This document shows, piece after piece, positions 1 to 8,015 of a DNA stretch of 64,000 bases. The number at the start of each line of letters is the position of its first letter. Within the stretch, counting starts at the first letter, position 1. The stretch is from VBDM01 sp035651815 (GTDB taxonomy: Bacteria; Pseudomonadota; Gammaproteobacteria; Burkholderiales; SG8-39). The notes under the pieces were generated by a model that searched no databases, was not told the origin of the DNA, and saw only the letters and a list, made by a program, of their open reading frames with translations. The position numbers and the translations under genes were made by a program. The stretch spans positions 1-64,000 of the forward strand of contig DASRFB010000133.1 of assembly GCA_035651815.1 (NCBI GenBank), given 5' to 3'.

Positions 1-23
1 CCTCGCTTTCGGTTTCGCGCGTT

Positions 24-206
24 TCACGCGGCGGTGCGGGTCGGGTGCAGCGCGTCGACCGCGAAGCGGGCGCCGCGGAAGTTGCCGCCCAGCCGGACCT
101 TGCCGGAGTTCACGAGGTACACGACCGTCGCAATCACTTCGGCGTCGTTCGCGGCGTAGCTGGAAACGGCAGTCACGAGATCGAGCATCGTTACCTTGGG
201 GCTCAT
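24..206 (-). CDS. Small conserved-looking protein, unknown function
   Basis: This 60-residue protein has no signal peptide, membrane segment or catalytic motif that I recognise. The ATG at 206 is preceded by AGGAGG with an eight-base spacer; an in-frame ATG two codons upstream would sit too close to that site, so I chose 206. The N-terminal two thirds reads as two amphipathic helices (LDLVTAVSSYAANDAEVIA, then VVYLVNSGKVRL), and the end GGNFRGARFAVDAL looks structured, so it is probably a real folded domain rather than a chance reading frame. It stands alone, with 450 bases of non-coding DNA upstream and the window edge downstream. I assign no function. Confidence 0.7.
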   Translation of the reverse strand: MSPKVTMLDLVTAVSSYAANDAEVIATVVYLVNSGKVRLGGNFRGARFAVDALHPTRTAA

Positions 207-657
207 TGTCATCACCTCCTGTCCGGACCACACTGCAACTCCGATGCCGGTCGAGGGGCACGTCGTTTCGCGGCCAAGGGCGACCGCGACGTCCGTCTTT
301 CCGGCCAATTCTGGCCCGCCGGACGAGCGACCGGGGCCATCGCTGGCCGAGCCGAGCGGGATGGTGCACACCCCGCGCAGCGGTGTGTGAAGCGCAGGAC
401 GCGGGCGAAACCCCAGCGGTTTGCACCGGCCGGGGCAGCCCCCCCGCGCGGCGCTCGAGCCGTGAAGCACCCGGACCGGCCGCCCGAGCGCTTCGCGAGC
501 GTTTCCTCGGTGCCCGCTCCTGTGACCGGCGAACGGACCCGACGGCAGCGTCGCCGGGGCCGGAGGTGTGAACCGCAGTGAACGGCCCTTCACGCGCGAC
601 GCGAACTGCGGTGTACGGCCTCGGGGCGGTTCGGGCCGGCCCGGCCTCCGGACGCCG
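207..657. other. 450-base non-coding region with imperfect repeats
   Basis: No convincing gene lies here. The visible structures are a hairpin with arms CACACC (367-372) and GGTGTG (382-387), and an imperfect 20-base direct repeat (568-587 and 601-620, 16 matches) whose cores ACCGCAGT and ACTGCGGT are also inverted complements. The region lies between the end of the AlgH-like gene and the start of the small gene on the same strand, so it can hold the small gene's promoter and leader. No clear -10/-35 pair stands out. Confidence 0.4.
568..620. repeat. Imperfect 20-bp direct repeat, 33-bp period
   Basis: Copies at 568-587 and 601-620 match at 16 of 20 positions. The 33-base period is close to three helical turns, as expected for paired protein-binding sites on one face of DNA. 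Within the copies, ACCGCAGT (572-579) and ACTGCGGT (605-612) can also pair as a stem. Its place just beyond the AlgH-like stop codon means a role in transcription termination is equally possible. Confidence 0.35.
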
Positions 658-1437
658 CTACAGCGGCGAGGGAGCGATCGGGCCCGCCGGCAGCGGCCAG
701 GCGACGGGCGCAACCGGTGACGCTTCGGCACTCCGGTTCGGCCCGCTCCGGACCCACTGCCCCGCCAGGCGCTCGACCAGGCGCTTCCAGAGGCCGTCCG
801 GGTCGCGATCGAAGATCGCGCCCGCGTCGCCTTCCCCCACGAGCCAGTCGCCGCGGCGGACCTCGGCCTCGAGCTGACCGCCGCCCCAGCCCGCGTAGCC
901 CGCGAAGAGCCGGAACTGGGCCTTGTCCTTCCGCTCCGCGAGAAGCCGCTTCAGGGCCTCCAGGCTCCCGGTCACGTAGACGTCGTCGAGGAGCTGCAGC
1001 GAGTCCTCGGGGCGCTTCCTCGATCGCACGAGGAGCAGGACGCGAAACGGGTCGATCGGGCCGCCGAGGTGGAGCGTGTCGGGGCGCTGCTTCAGCTCCG
1101 GGACCTGCTGCATCGCCTCGGAGATCGGGACATCGGTGTCGCGGTTCACGACCACGCCGATCGCCCCGTCCGGCCCGTACTCGAGGACGACGAGAACGCT
1201 CTCGGCGAAGTTCGGGTCGACGAGGTTCGGGCTCGCGACCAGCAGCTTGCCCTTCGAGAGCTGCCCGACCCCGACCGGCCGGATCGCGGGCGGAGGTGCC
1301 GCGGTCCTCTCCGGGGCCGCGAGCGCGCTCGCCGTGAAGCCGGCCGTCAGGCCGAGCGCCGCGCCGAGGCGGAGGGCCCGCACGAGCCGCTCGCGCCCTG
1401 CGCGCGTTCCACAGCCGCAACGGACCGAGCGCGCCAT
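658..1437 (-). CDS. AlgH/YqgE family protein (UPF0301) with N-terminal signal or anchor
   Basis: A 259-residue protein. Residues from about 60 to 230 match the DUF179/AlgH family: GKLLVASPNLVDPNFAESV, then GAIGVVVNR, LHLGGPI, and a late GYAGWGGGQLEAE. The family is usually a cytosolic protein of about 185 residues and unknown biochemistry. Here an extra N-terminus carries a basic stretch followed by a hydrophobic run ending in ASALAAPE, which looks like a signal peptide with an Ala-x-Ala site, and about 30 Pro/Ser/Ala-rich residues are added at the C-terminus. The ATG at 1437 follows a GGAGAGG-type ribosome site. An exported AlgH domain is uncommon, so the alternative is a later internal start that yields a cytosolic protein. 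Confidence 0.85.
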   Translation of the reverse strand: MARSVRCGCGTRAGRERLVRALRLGAALGLTAGFTASALAAPERTAAPPPAIRPVGVGQLSKGKLLVASPNLVDPNFAESVLVVLEYGPDGAIGVVVNRDTDVPISEAMQQVPELKQRPDTLHLGGPIDPFRVLLLVRSRKRPEDSLQLLDDVYVTGSLEALKRLLAERKDKAQFRLFAGYAGWGGGQLEAEVRRGDWLVGEGDAGAIFDRDPDGLWKRLVERLAGQWVRSGPNRSAEASPVAPVAWPLPAGPIAPSPL

Positions 1438-1500
1438 CGCTCTTCGCCTCTCCCCCAGTCATGCACGAGGGCGGCTCTCAAGCGAGTGGGGTCGGACGCT

Positions 1501-2880
1501 TCAGGTCGGCCGCACGAGCGCCATCAGGTCGCGGACCGGCGTTCCGAGGTCCGGCTCGGCGAGCCGGCGAGCGATCTCGTCCAGGCGATCGGAGGGTAGG
1601 GCGTCGCCGACCAGGTCCCGCAACTTCGCGACCTGCTCGTCCCAGGCGAGCGGGTTCTCGGGGTCGCCCTTCGGGTGCTCGACCGCCGCCCGCAGCACGG
1701 CGCCGGCCCGCGTCCGCACCTCGACCCACGCGGGCCACTGGCGCGGGAAGCGCGCGTCGAGCGCGGGATCACGGACGCACTCGACCTTCTTCATCGCCGC
1801 CCGGACGGCCGGATCGCGCAGCACCTCGGGCGTGAACTCGCGCACCGACGCCTTGCCGCGGACGAGCGCGACGGCCGCGCCGTACGGCATCGAGAACTGC
1901 GCGTCGACGACGCTCTCCGGCGCGAGCTTCCGCGCGCGCGGCTCGGCGATGATGTCCCACCCCGCGCCGAGCACGGCGATCGTGACGCGCTCGACGTCGT
2001 CCGCGCCGAGGCGGTGCTCGCGCACGATCGCGAGGAGGCCGTCGATCGGCGCCTGCTCGTAGCGGCAGCAGGCGTGGGCCTTGATCGACGTGCGCGCGAT
2101 CTCGAAGTCGCGGCCGAGGCCTTGCAGCACGCGCTCGGGGCGCGGCGACGCGGAGTGGCTCGAGAGGAAGCCCGCCTTCCCCTCGATCGCGCTCGCCGGG
2201 CCGGTGAAGCCGGCGCGCGCGAGCCCGGCCGCGGTGATGCCCGAGTGCGCCGCCCAGCCCGGGTGGAAGCGCTTGGTCCAGGTGCCGTCGGCGAGGAACT
2301 CCATCGCGCCCGCCGCCTGGCTGAGCGCGATCCCGAGCGCAGAGACGGTGCGGTCGGCGTCGAGCTCCAGGAGGCGCGCGACCGCGGCGGCACAGCCGAG
2401 CGCGCCGCAGGTGCCGGTCGGGTGGAAGCCGCGCGCGTAGTGCTCCGCCGGTCCGAGCGCGGCGCCGAGGCGACCGACGACGTCGTAGCCGACGATCGCG
2501 GCAGTCATCGCTTCGCCGAGGCTCGCGCCCGTCGTTTCGCCGACCGCGAGCACCGCCGACCAGACCGACGACCCCGGATGCGACGACGACTCCTGGTGCG
2601 TGTCGTCCGACTCGAGCACGTGCGCCGCCTGCCCGTTCACGAGCGCCGCGTACGCGGGGTGGAGTCGGGCTGCGAGGCCGACCGCGGTCGCGTCGCCGCG
2701 CGGCGCGTCCGCCTCGGCGAAGCGCGCCATCGCCGCCGACGACGGCGCGCGCGTGCCGCCGATCGCGTTCGCGAGCCAGTCGAGGAGGAGGCGCGGCGCC
2801 GCCGCGATCGCCGCCGGCGGCACGTCGCGGAGCGCGAGCGCGGAGCTCCACGCGGCGAGGCGCTCGGTGATTCCCGGCAT
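1501..2880 (-). CDS. MmgE/PrpD family protein
   Basis: At 459 residues this is full length for the MmgE/PrpD family, whose founding members are 2-methylcitrate dehydratase (PrpD) and Bacillus MmgE. Family hallmarks are the N-terminal LLDWLANAIGG helix, the segment HVLESDDTHQESSSHPGSS around residues 85-105, and the FHPTGTCGALGCAAA and KRFHPGWAAHSG motifs around 155-220. No methylcitrate synthase or PrpB gene is adjacent, so the true substrate (a hydroxy or dicarboxylic acid, by family analogy) is unknown. It starts with ATG at 2880 and is divergent from the ABC permease that follows. Family call is secure; the substrate is not. Confidence 0.9.
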   Translation of the reverse strand: MPGITERLAAWSSALALRDVPPAAIAAAPRLLLDWLANAIGGTRAPSSAAMARFAEADAPRGDATAVGLAARLHPAYAALVNGQAAHVLESDDTHQESSSHPGSSVWSAVLAVGETTGASLGEAMTAAIVGYDVVGRLGAALGPAEHYARGFHPTGTCGALGCAAAVARLLELDADRTVSALGIALSQAAGAMEFLADGTWTKRFHPGWAAHSGITAAGLARAGFTGPASAIEGKAGFLSSHSASPRPERVLQGLGRDFEIARTSIKAHACCRYEQAPIDGLLAIVREHRLGADDVERVTIAVLGAGWDIIAEPRARKLAPESVVDAQFSMPYGAAVALVRGKASVREFTPEVLRDPAVRAAMKKVECVRDPALDARFPRQWPAWVEVRTRAGAVLRAAVEHPKGDPENPLAWDEQVAKLRDLVGDALPSDRLDEIARRLAEPDLGTPVRDLMALVRPT

Positions 2881-3055
2881 GCGCTCCCATGGCGCCCGCG
2901 CGCGCCCCCGTCAATCGGGTAGCCGGCCGGCGGTGATGCGGGCATCTGGCTTCCGCTCGTCGCGCCGGATACGACGTCGCGCGCATGGCACGTGCGGCGC
3001 CTGGGAGCCGAACGGGTCTCCGCGAGCCGGCCGCCGTGCGCGGCTCGCGCCCGCG

Positions 3056-3868
3056 GTGACGCGCGCGAGCGCGCGCCGCGGGCGGCGGGGCGAGAGGCCG
3101 CCGCGCGCGTTCGCCGTCCTCGGAGCGCTCGCGGTCGGATTCCTCGCGCTTCCGCTCGCGGCGCTCCTCTGGCGGGCGCCCTGGTCCGAGGCCGCTTCGG
3201 TGCTCGCGAGCGGCGAGGCGCTCGCGGCTCTCCGGCTCTCGCTCGTGTGCTCGCTCTCCGCGACGGCCGTCTGCATCGCGCTCGGGCTCCCGCTCGCGTG
3301 GCTGCAGGCGCGCGTCGACTTCCCGGGGCGCGCGCTCGTGCGCGGCATCGTCCTCGTGCCGGTCGTGCTTCCGCCGGTCGTCGGCGGCGTCGCGCTCCTG
3401 ATGGCGCTCGGGCGCCGCGGCCTCGTGGGCGCGTGGCTCGACTCGGCCTTCGGGGTCCGGCTGCCGTTCACGAGCGCGGGGGCGGCGATCGCCGAGGCCT
3501 TCGTCGCGCTGCCGTTCTTCGTGCTCACGGTCGAGGGCGGCCTCCGCGCGGCCGATCGCAGGCTCGAGGAGGCGGCGCGGACGCTGGGAGCGGGGCCGTG
3601 GACGGTCTTTCGCCGCGTCACGCTCCCGCTCCTTCGCCCGGCGCTCGTCGCCGGCGCCGCGCTCGCCTGGGCGCGCGCGCTCGGCGAGTTCGGCGCGACC
3701 ATCACGTTCGCCGGCAACTTCCCCGGGAGGACGCAGACGCTTCCGCTGCTCGTGTACGTGTCGCTCGAGAGCCGACCGGAGGCAGGGATCCTCTTGAGCG
3801 TCGTGCTGCTCGCGGTGTCGCTCGGCGTCCTGGTCGCGCTCCGCCGCCGCTTCTTCGAGGCGCTGTGA
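3056..3868 (+). CDS. ABC transporter permease, ModB/CysU-like
   Basis: A 270-residue inner-membrane protein with about five or six hydrophobic segments. The binding-protein-dependent permease signature is in the EEAARTLGAGPWTVFRRVTLP loop, and ALGEFGATITFAGNFPG is typical of molybdate, tungstate and sulfate permeases (ModB/CysT type). I chose the GTG at 3056 because upstream residues are Arg-rich and unlike the family; an in-frame ATG at 2936 is the alternative, and neither has a good ribosome site. The stop overlaps the start of the ATPase gene by four bases (GTGA), showing translational coupling. No periplasmic binding protein gene lies nearby. Confidence 0.88.
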   Translation: MTRASARRGRRGERPPRAFAVLGALAVGFLALPLAALLWRAPWSEAASVLASGEALAALRLSLVCSLSATAVCIALGLPLAWLQARVDFPGRALVRGIVLVPVVLPPVVGGVALLMALGRRGLVGAWLDSAFGVRLPFTSAGAAIAEAFVALPFFVLTVEGGLRAADRRLEEAARTLGAGPWTVFRRVTLPLLRPALVAGAALAWARALGEFGATITFAGNFPGRTQTLPLLVYVSLESRPEAGILLSVVLLAVSLGVLVALRRRFFEAL

Positions 3869-4917
3869 GCGTCGAGGCACGGCTCCGGGTGCGTCGCGGC
3901 GAGCTCGATCTCGACGTCGAGCTCGCGATCGCGCGCGGCGAGCTGGTCGCGCTCCTCGGCCCGAACGGCGCCGGCAAGACGACGATCGTGCACGCGCTCG
4001 CCGGCCTGGTCGCGCTCGACGCCGGCTCGCTTCGGATCGACGGCGTGACGCTCGACGATCCGGCCGCGGGCGTCTTCGTGCCCCCCGAGGAGCGCCCGGT
4101 CGCGGTCGCATTCCAGGACCTGCTCCTCTTCCCGCACCTGAGCGCGGTGGCGAACGTCGCGTTCGGCCTCCGCGCGCGCGGCGTCGCGCGGGCCGCGGCC
4201 GATCGCGCCGCGCGCGAGTGGCTCGAGCGCTTCGGGATCGCCGCGCTCGCCGAGCGGAAGCCGCGCGAGCTGTCGGGCGGCGAGGCGCAGCGCGTGGCGC
4301 TCGCCCGCGCGCTCGCGCTCGGGCCGGCGCTCCTCCTCCTCGACGAGCCGTTCTCGGCCCTGGACGCGGAGGCGCGCGGGCGCCTGCGCCGCGATCTCCG
4401 CGCGCACCTGGCGCGGCAGCCGGGCATGCGGCTCCTCGTGACGCACGATCCGGTCGAGGCGATCGCGCTCGCGGACCGGCTCGTCGTCCTCGAGAGCGGC
4501 CGCGTCACGCACTCCGGGACCGCGGCCGACATCGCGGCCCGGCCGCGGTCGCCGTACGCGGCGGCGCTCGCCGGCGTGAACCTCTTCCGCGGCCGGGCGC
4601 GCGACCGGCGCGTCGAGATCTCGGGCGGCGGCACGCTCGTCGTCGCCGAGCCGTGCGACGGGGACGTCTTGCTCGTGGTGCACCCGCGCGCGGTCGCGCT
4701 CTATCGCGATCCCCCGGCCGGCACCCCGCGCAACTGCTGGCGCGCGACCGTGGCCGGCGTGGACCCGGAGGGCGAGCGCGGGCGCGTCTGGCTCGCCGGC
4801 CCGCCGGCGATCGTCGCCGAGGTGACGGCGGAGGCGATCGCGGACCTCGGGATCGAGCCGGGCCGTGCGCTCTGGGTCGCGGTCAAGGCGACCGAGATCG
4901 CTGCATTTCCCGCCTGA
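3865..4917 (+). CDS. ABC transporter ATP-binding protein, ModC-like
   Basis: A 350-residue ATPase partner of the preceding permease. Walker A is GPNGAGKT near residue 35, the signature is LSGGEAQR, Walker B is LLLLDEPFSALD, and the switch His is in LLVTHDP. After about residue 240 a C-terminal section (LVVHPRAVALY ... LWVAVKATEIAAF) resembles a TOBE oxyanion-binding domain as in ModC. With the permease it would form a molybdate, tungstate or sulfate importer in the inner membrane. The GTG at 3865 overlaps the permease stop. The substrate-binding subunit must be encoded elsewhere or be shared. Confidence 0.88.
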   Translation: MSVEARLRVRRGELDLDVELAIARGELVALLGPNGAGKTTIVHALAGLVALDAGSLRIDGVTLDDPAAGVFVPPEERPVAVAFQDLLLFPHLSAVANVAFGLRARGVARAAADRAAREWLERFGIAALAERKPRELSGGEAQRVALARALALGPALLLLDEPFSALDAEARGRLRRDLRAHLARQPGMRLLVTHDPVEAIALADRLVVLESGRVTHSGTAADIAARPRSPYAAALAGVNLFRGRARDRRVEISGGGTLVVAEPCDGDVLLVVHPRAVALYRDPPAGTPRNCWRATVAGVDPEGERGRVWLAGPPAIVAEVTAEAIADLGIEPGRALWVAVKATEIAAFPA

Positions 4918-5004
4918 CCGCGCGCCGGCGTCGCCGATCGGCGCGCGTTTGTGGAGCTTGACGTACGATCGCGGGCCGGCCTAAGCGTCGCGCGGAGGAT
5001 CGCA

Positions 5005-5388
5005 ATGATCCGGCTCGATCACCTCGCGATCGCCGTTTCGGACTGGCGCCGCTCGCGCGACTGGTACGTCGAGCACCTCGGCCTGGAGCTCGAGTTCGAG
5101 GTCCCGGAGCGCGGCGTGGCGGCGCTCCGCGACGACTTCGACACGACGCTCTTCGTGAGCGAGCCGACCACGGACCTCCCGCTCGTCGCCGGCGAGAAGG
5201 GCTGCATCCTGACGATGCAGGTCGACGACGTCGAGGCGACGTGCCGCCGTCTCGCGGGGACGGCGGTCGACGTCGTCCACCCCCCGCGCAGGGTCGAATG
5301 GGGCTACGGCGCCGAGGTGCGCGACCCCGACGGATACCGCATCCGGCTCTGGGACGCGGTGTCGATGCGCGAGAAGGGCGGCGGGTAG
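5005..5388 (+). CDS. VOC (glyoxalase/bleomycin-resistance fold) family protein
   Basis: A 127-residue single vicinal-oxygen-chelate module. The N-terminal IRLDHLAIAVSDWRRSRDWY carries the first metal-type His, and the C-terminal GAEVRDPDGYRIRLWD closes the second beta-alpha-beta-beta-beta unit. The last position, where many members have a metal-binding Glu, reads as Arg-Leu-Trp, so metal binding is uncertain. GGAGG just before the ATG at 5005 fixes the start; a longer in-frame start at 4951 lacks such a site. It stands between the ABC ATPase and a convergent phosphate permease. The substrate cannot be told from sequence. Confidence 0.82.
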   Translation: MIRLDHLAIAVSDWRRSRDWYVEHLGLELEFEVPERGVAALRDDFDTTLFVSEPTTDLPLVAGEKGCILTMQVDDVEATCRRLAGTAVDVVHPPRRVEWGYGAEVRDPDGYRIRLWDAVSMREKGGG

Positions 5389-5399
5389 GAGTCGCACCC

Positions 5400-6434
5400 T
5401 CAGCCGACGAGCGGCCGGAAGAGCAGCCAGACGCTCGCTGCGACCAGCGCCGAGGCGGGGATCGTGAGCACCCATGCCCACACGATCTGTCCTGCGACGC
5501 CCCACCGCACCGCGCGCGCGCCGCGCGTGAACCCGACGCCCGTGATCGCGCCGGTGATGACGTGCGTCGTCGAGACCGGGATGCCCATCCACGAGTTGAT
5601 CAGCAGCGTGATGCCGCCCGCCGTCTCGGCCGCGAAGCCGCCGACCGGCTTCAGCTTGGTGATCCGCATTCCCATGGTCTTCACGATGCGCCATCCGCCC
5701 ATCGCGGTGCCGAAGCCCATCGCGGCATGGCAGAGCAGGATCACCCAGAACGGGATCGCGCCCGCGCGCGCGGCCTCCTCACTGATCGCGCTGTTCGCGA
5801 CCAGGACCATGAAGATCACGCCCATCGTCTTCTGGGCGTCGTTCAGGCCGTGCCCGAGGCTGTAGAACGCGGCCGAGAAGAGCTGGCCGACCCGGAACCA
5901 CGAGTCGATGCGCTGCGGCGCGAAGCGCCGGAAGATCCACGCGATCGCGATCATGAGCGCCGCCCCGAGCAGGAGTCCGAGCATCGGCGCGATCACGATG
6001 AAGACCGCGATCTTCCAGATGCCGTCCCACTTCACGAGCCCGAAACCGTGCGCCTCGGCGACCACCGCGCCGACGAGGCCTCCGACCAGCGCGTGCGACG
6101 ACGAGCTCGGAAGGCCGAGGTACCAGGTGATCAGGTTCCACACGATCGCGCCGACGAGCGCGGCGGCGAGCACGCCGAGCGCGACCGCCGTGGTGAGGGC
6201 CTCGATGTCGATGACGTCCTTGCCGATCGTCTTCGCGACGTGCGTCCCGAACCCGAACGCCGCGACGAAGTTGAAGAACGCGGCCCAGAGCACCGCGCGT
6301 CGCGGCGTGAGGACCTGCGTCGACACCACGGTCGCGATCGAGTTCGCGGCGTCGTGGAAGCCGTTGATGAAGTCGAAGACGAGCGCGATCGCGACGATGC
6401 CGATCGCGATCAGGGACATCGCGTCGATGGACAC
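5400..6434 (-). CDS. PiT family inorganic phosphate permease
   Basis: A 344-residue multi-spanning membrane protein of the PiT/PHO-4 family, which imports phosphate (often as a metal-phosphate complex) with protons or sodium. The repeated signature DFINGFHDAANSIATVVST lies near residue 20, and its second copy GFAAETAGGITLLINSWMGIPVSTTH lies in the C-terminal half, as expected for the inverted-repeat transporter fold. It lies 15 bases downstream of the DUF47 gene on the same strand, the classical partner arrangement. It converges with the VOC gene, leaving only 11 bases. Confidence 0.93.
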   Translation of the reverse strand: MSIDAMSLIAIGIVAIALVFDFINGFHDAANSIATVVSTQVLTPRRAVLWAAFFNFVAAFGFGTHVAKTIGKDVIDIEALTTAVALGVLAAALVGAIVWNLITWYLGLPSSSSHALVGGLVGAVVAEAHGFGLVKWDGIWKIAVFIVIAPMLGLLLGAALMIAIAWIFRRFAPQRIDSWFRVGQLFSAAFYSLGHGLNDAQKTMGVIFMVLVANSAISEEAARAGAIPFWVILLCHAAMGFGTAMGGWRIVKTMGMRITKLKPVGGFAAETAGGITLLINSWMGIPVSTTHVITGAITGVGFTRGARAVRWGVAGQIVWAWVLTIPASALVAASVWLLFRPLVG

Positions 6435-6449
6435 GGAGCGGGTGCCCGG

Positions 6450-7076
6450 TCAGGCGTGCTCGAGGACGATGCCCTCGACGAGGTTCGCGACGTCTTCGCA
6501 GCGGTCGGTCGCTTCCTCGATCCCCTCGTAGAGCTCCTTCCACTTCATGACGCTGAGCGGGTCCGTCTCGGTTCGGAACAGCTTCCCGACCGCGACCCGC
6601 AGCAGGGTGTCCGCCTCGTTCTCGAGGCGGTTGATCTCGACGCACTCGCGCAGGATCTGATCGGCGTTCTTCATGTTCCGGAGCCCGCGCACGGCCTTCC
6701 CGACCTGCTCGACGCTGAACAGGAGCACCCGTGCGAGCTCACGGGCTTCGTCGGTCGGCGACTGCATCCCGTACACGTTCATGCGGTCCGCGACCGCATC
6801 GATGAGATCGAGGACGTCGTCCATCCGGGTGATGAGGCGGTGGATCGAGTCCCGGTCGATCGGGGTGATGAACGTCCGGTGGAGCTCCTCGATGCATTGG
6901 TGCGTGATCTGGTCGCCCTCGTGCTCGATCGCCTTGATGCGTCTCGCCTTCTCCGCGACGTTGGTGCAGTCTTCGAGGAGGTCGAGCATCGCGCGTGATC
7001 CCTCCATCGTCTTCTCCGCCATGCGGTCGAAATAGTCGAAGAACATGACCTGGCGCGGCATCAGTCGCTCGAGCAT
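6450..7076 (-). CDS. DUF47/PhoU-like phosphate transport accessory protein
   Basis: A 208-residue, wholly helical protein of the DUF47 (TIGR00153) family, a PhoU relative normally encoded beside low-affinity phosphate permeases. Recognisable elements are FDYFDRMAEKTMEGSRAM, IKAIEHEGDQITH and the acidic helix TRMDDVLDLIDAVADRM, which in PhoU relatives contribute to metal-cluster binding. It starts with ATG at 7076 behind a strong AGGAGG-type site and precedes the PiT gene in one transcription unit. The likely job is to modulate PiT activity. The opposite strand begins a PstS-like gene 79 bases away, so both promoters share this gap. Confidence 0.92.
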   Translation of the reverse strand: MLERLMPRQVMFFDYFDRMAEKTMEGSRAMLDLLEDCTNVAEKARRIKAIEHEGDQITHQCIEELHRTFITPIDRDSIHRLITRMDDVLDLIDAVADRMNVYGMQSPTDEARELARVLLFSVEQVGKAVRGLRNMKNADQILRECVEINRLENEADTLLRVAVGKLFRTETDPLSVMKWKELYEGIEEATDRCEDVANLVEGIVLEHA

Positions 7077-7155
7077 CGGCTCCTCCTCTCGGACCGTACT
7101 CCCCGTTAGAACGCGGAACCGCGCGCGGAATCAAGGTCGACCGGAGCGCACGCCC

Positions 7156-7995
7156 GTGCGGCGCCTCCTGCTCGTCGCCGGCGTCGCCGCGCTGGCGGTC
7201 GCGGTGCGCTGCGAGCGCGCCGAGGCGCGCAGCGTGACGATCAAGGGCTCGGACACGATGGTGATCCTCGCACAGCGCTGGATCGAGGTGTACGGGCGAT
7301 CGCATCCCGCCGAGACGATCGAGCTCACCGGCGGCGGCTCGGTGACCGGCATCGCCGCGCTCCTCAACGGGACCACCGATCTCGCCGCATCGTCGGTCCG
7401 TCTCGCCGACGGCGAGACCGCGCGCGCGGAGGCGCACGCGGGCCGGCGGCTGCGCGAGATCCCGGTCGCGTGGGACGTGCTCTCGATCTACGTCCACCCG
7501 TCGAACCCGGTCGACGCGCTCAGCCTCTCGCAGCTCCGCGACATCCTGGTCGGGCGGCTCCGCCGGTGGAGCGACGTCGGCGGAGCCGACGCGCCGATCG
7601 CGATCTACGGGCGCGAGAGCACCTCGGGCAGCCTTCGCTTCCTCCGCCAGGCGGTGCTCGGCGACGAGGAGCTCGCCGAGAACGTCGAGTCGCTGCCCGG
7701 CACGGGGACGGTCGCGGACAACGTCGCGCGTGATCCGAACGGGATCGGCTACGGCGGCATCGCGTACGCCCATCGCGTCAAGCACCTCGCGATCCGGAAG
7801 GCCGACGGCGCGCCCGCGGTCGAGCCGAGCGCCGCGACCGCGCGCAACGGCGACTACCGCCTCGCGCGCAGGCTCTACCTCTACGGCTTCGAGCCGCTGC
7901 CGCGCGAAGCCGAGAGCTTCGTCGCGTGGGCGCTCGGCGACGAGGGCCAGCGCGTCGTGTCCGAGGTCGGCTACTTCCCGGTCGGCGGGCCCTGA
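7156..7995 (+). CDS. PstS-like phosphate ABC substrate-binding protein
   Basis: A 279-residue exported protein with a short signal peptide (basic start, hydrophobic core, likely cut near AEARS). The mature part has the PstS-type start VTIKGSDTMVILAQRWIEVY, then ELTGGGSVTGIAALLNGTTDLAASS, and GRESTSGSLRFLRQAVL, which form the anion-binding pocket of this family. I chose the GTG at 7156 because the signal peptide begins there. It lies opposite the PiT/DUF47 pair. No PstC, PstA or PstB gene follows, so this is an orphan binding protein that either serves a distant transporter or acts in phosphate sensing or scavenging. Confidence 0.87.
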   Translation: MRRLLLVAGVAALAVAVRCERAEARSVTIKGSDTMVILAQRWIEVYGRSHPAETIELTGGGSVTGIAALLNGTTDLAASSVRLADGETARAEAHAGRRLREIPVAWDVLSIYVHPSNPVDALSLSQLRDILVGRLRRWSDVGGADAPIAIYGRESTSGSLRFLRQAVLGDEELAENVESLPGTGTVADNVARDPNGIGYGGIAYAHRVKHLAIRKADGAPAVEPSAATARNGDYRLARRLYLYGFEPLPREAESFVAWALGDEGQRVVSEVGYFPVGGP

Positions 7996-8015
7996 AGGGC
8001 CGCGTCTCCGCTCAC

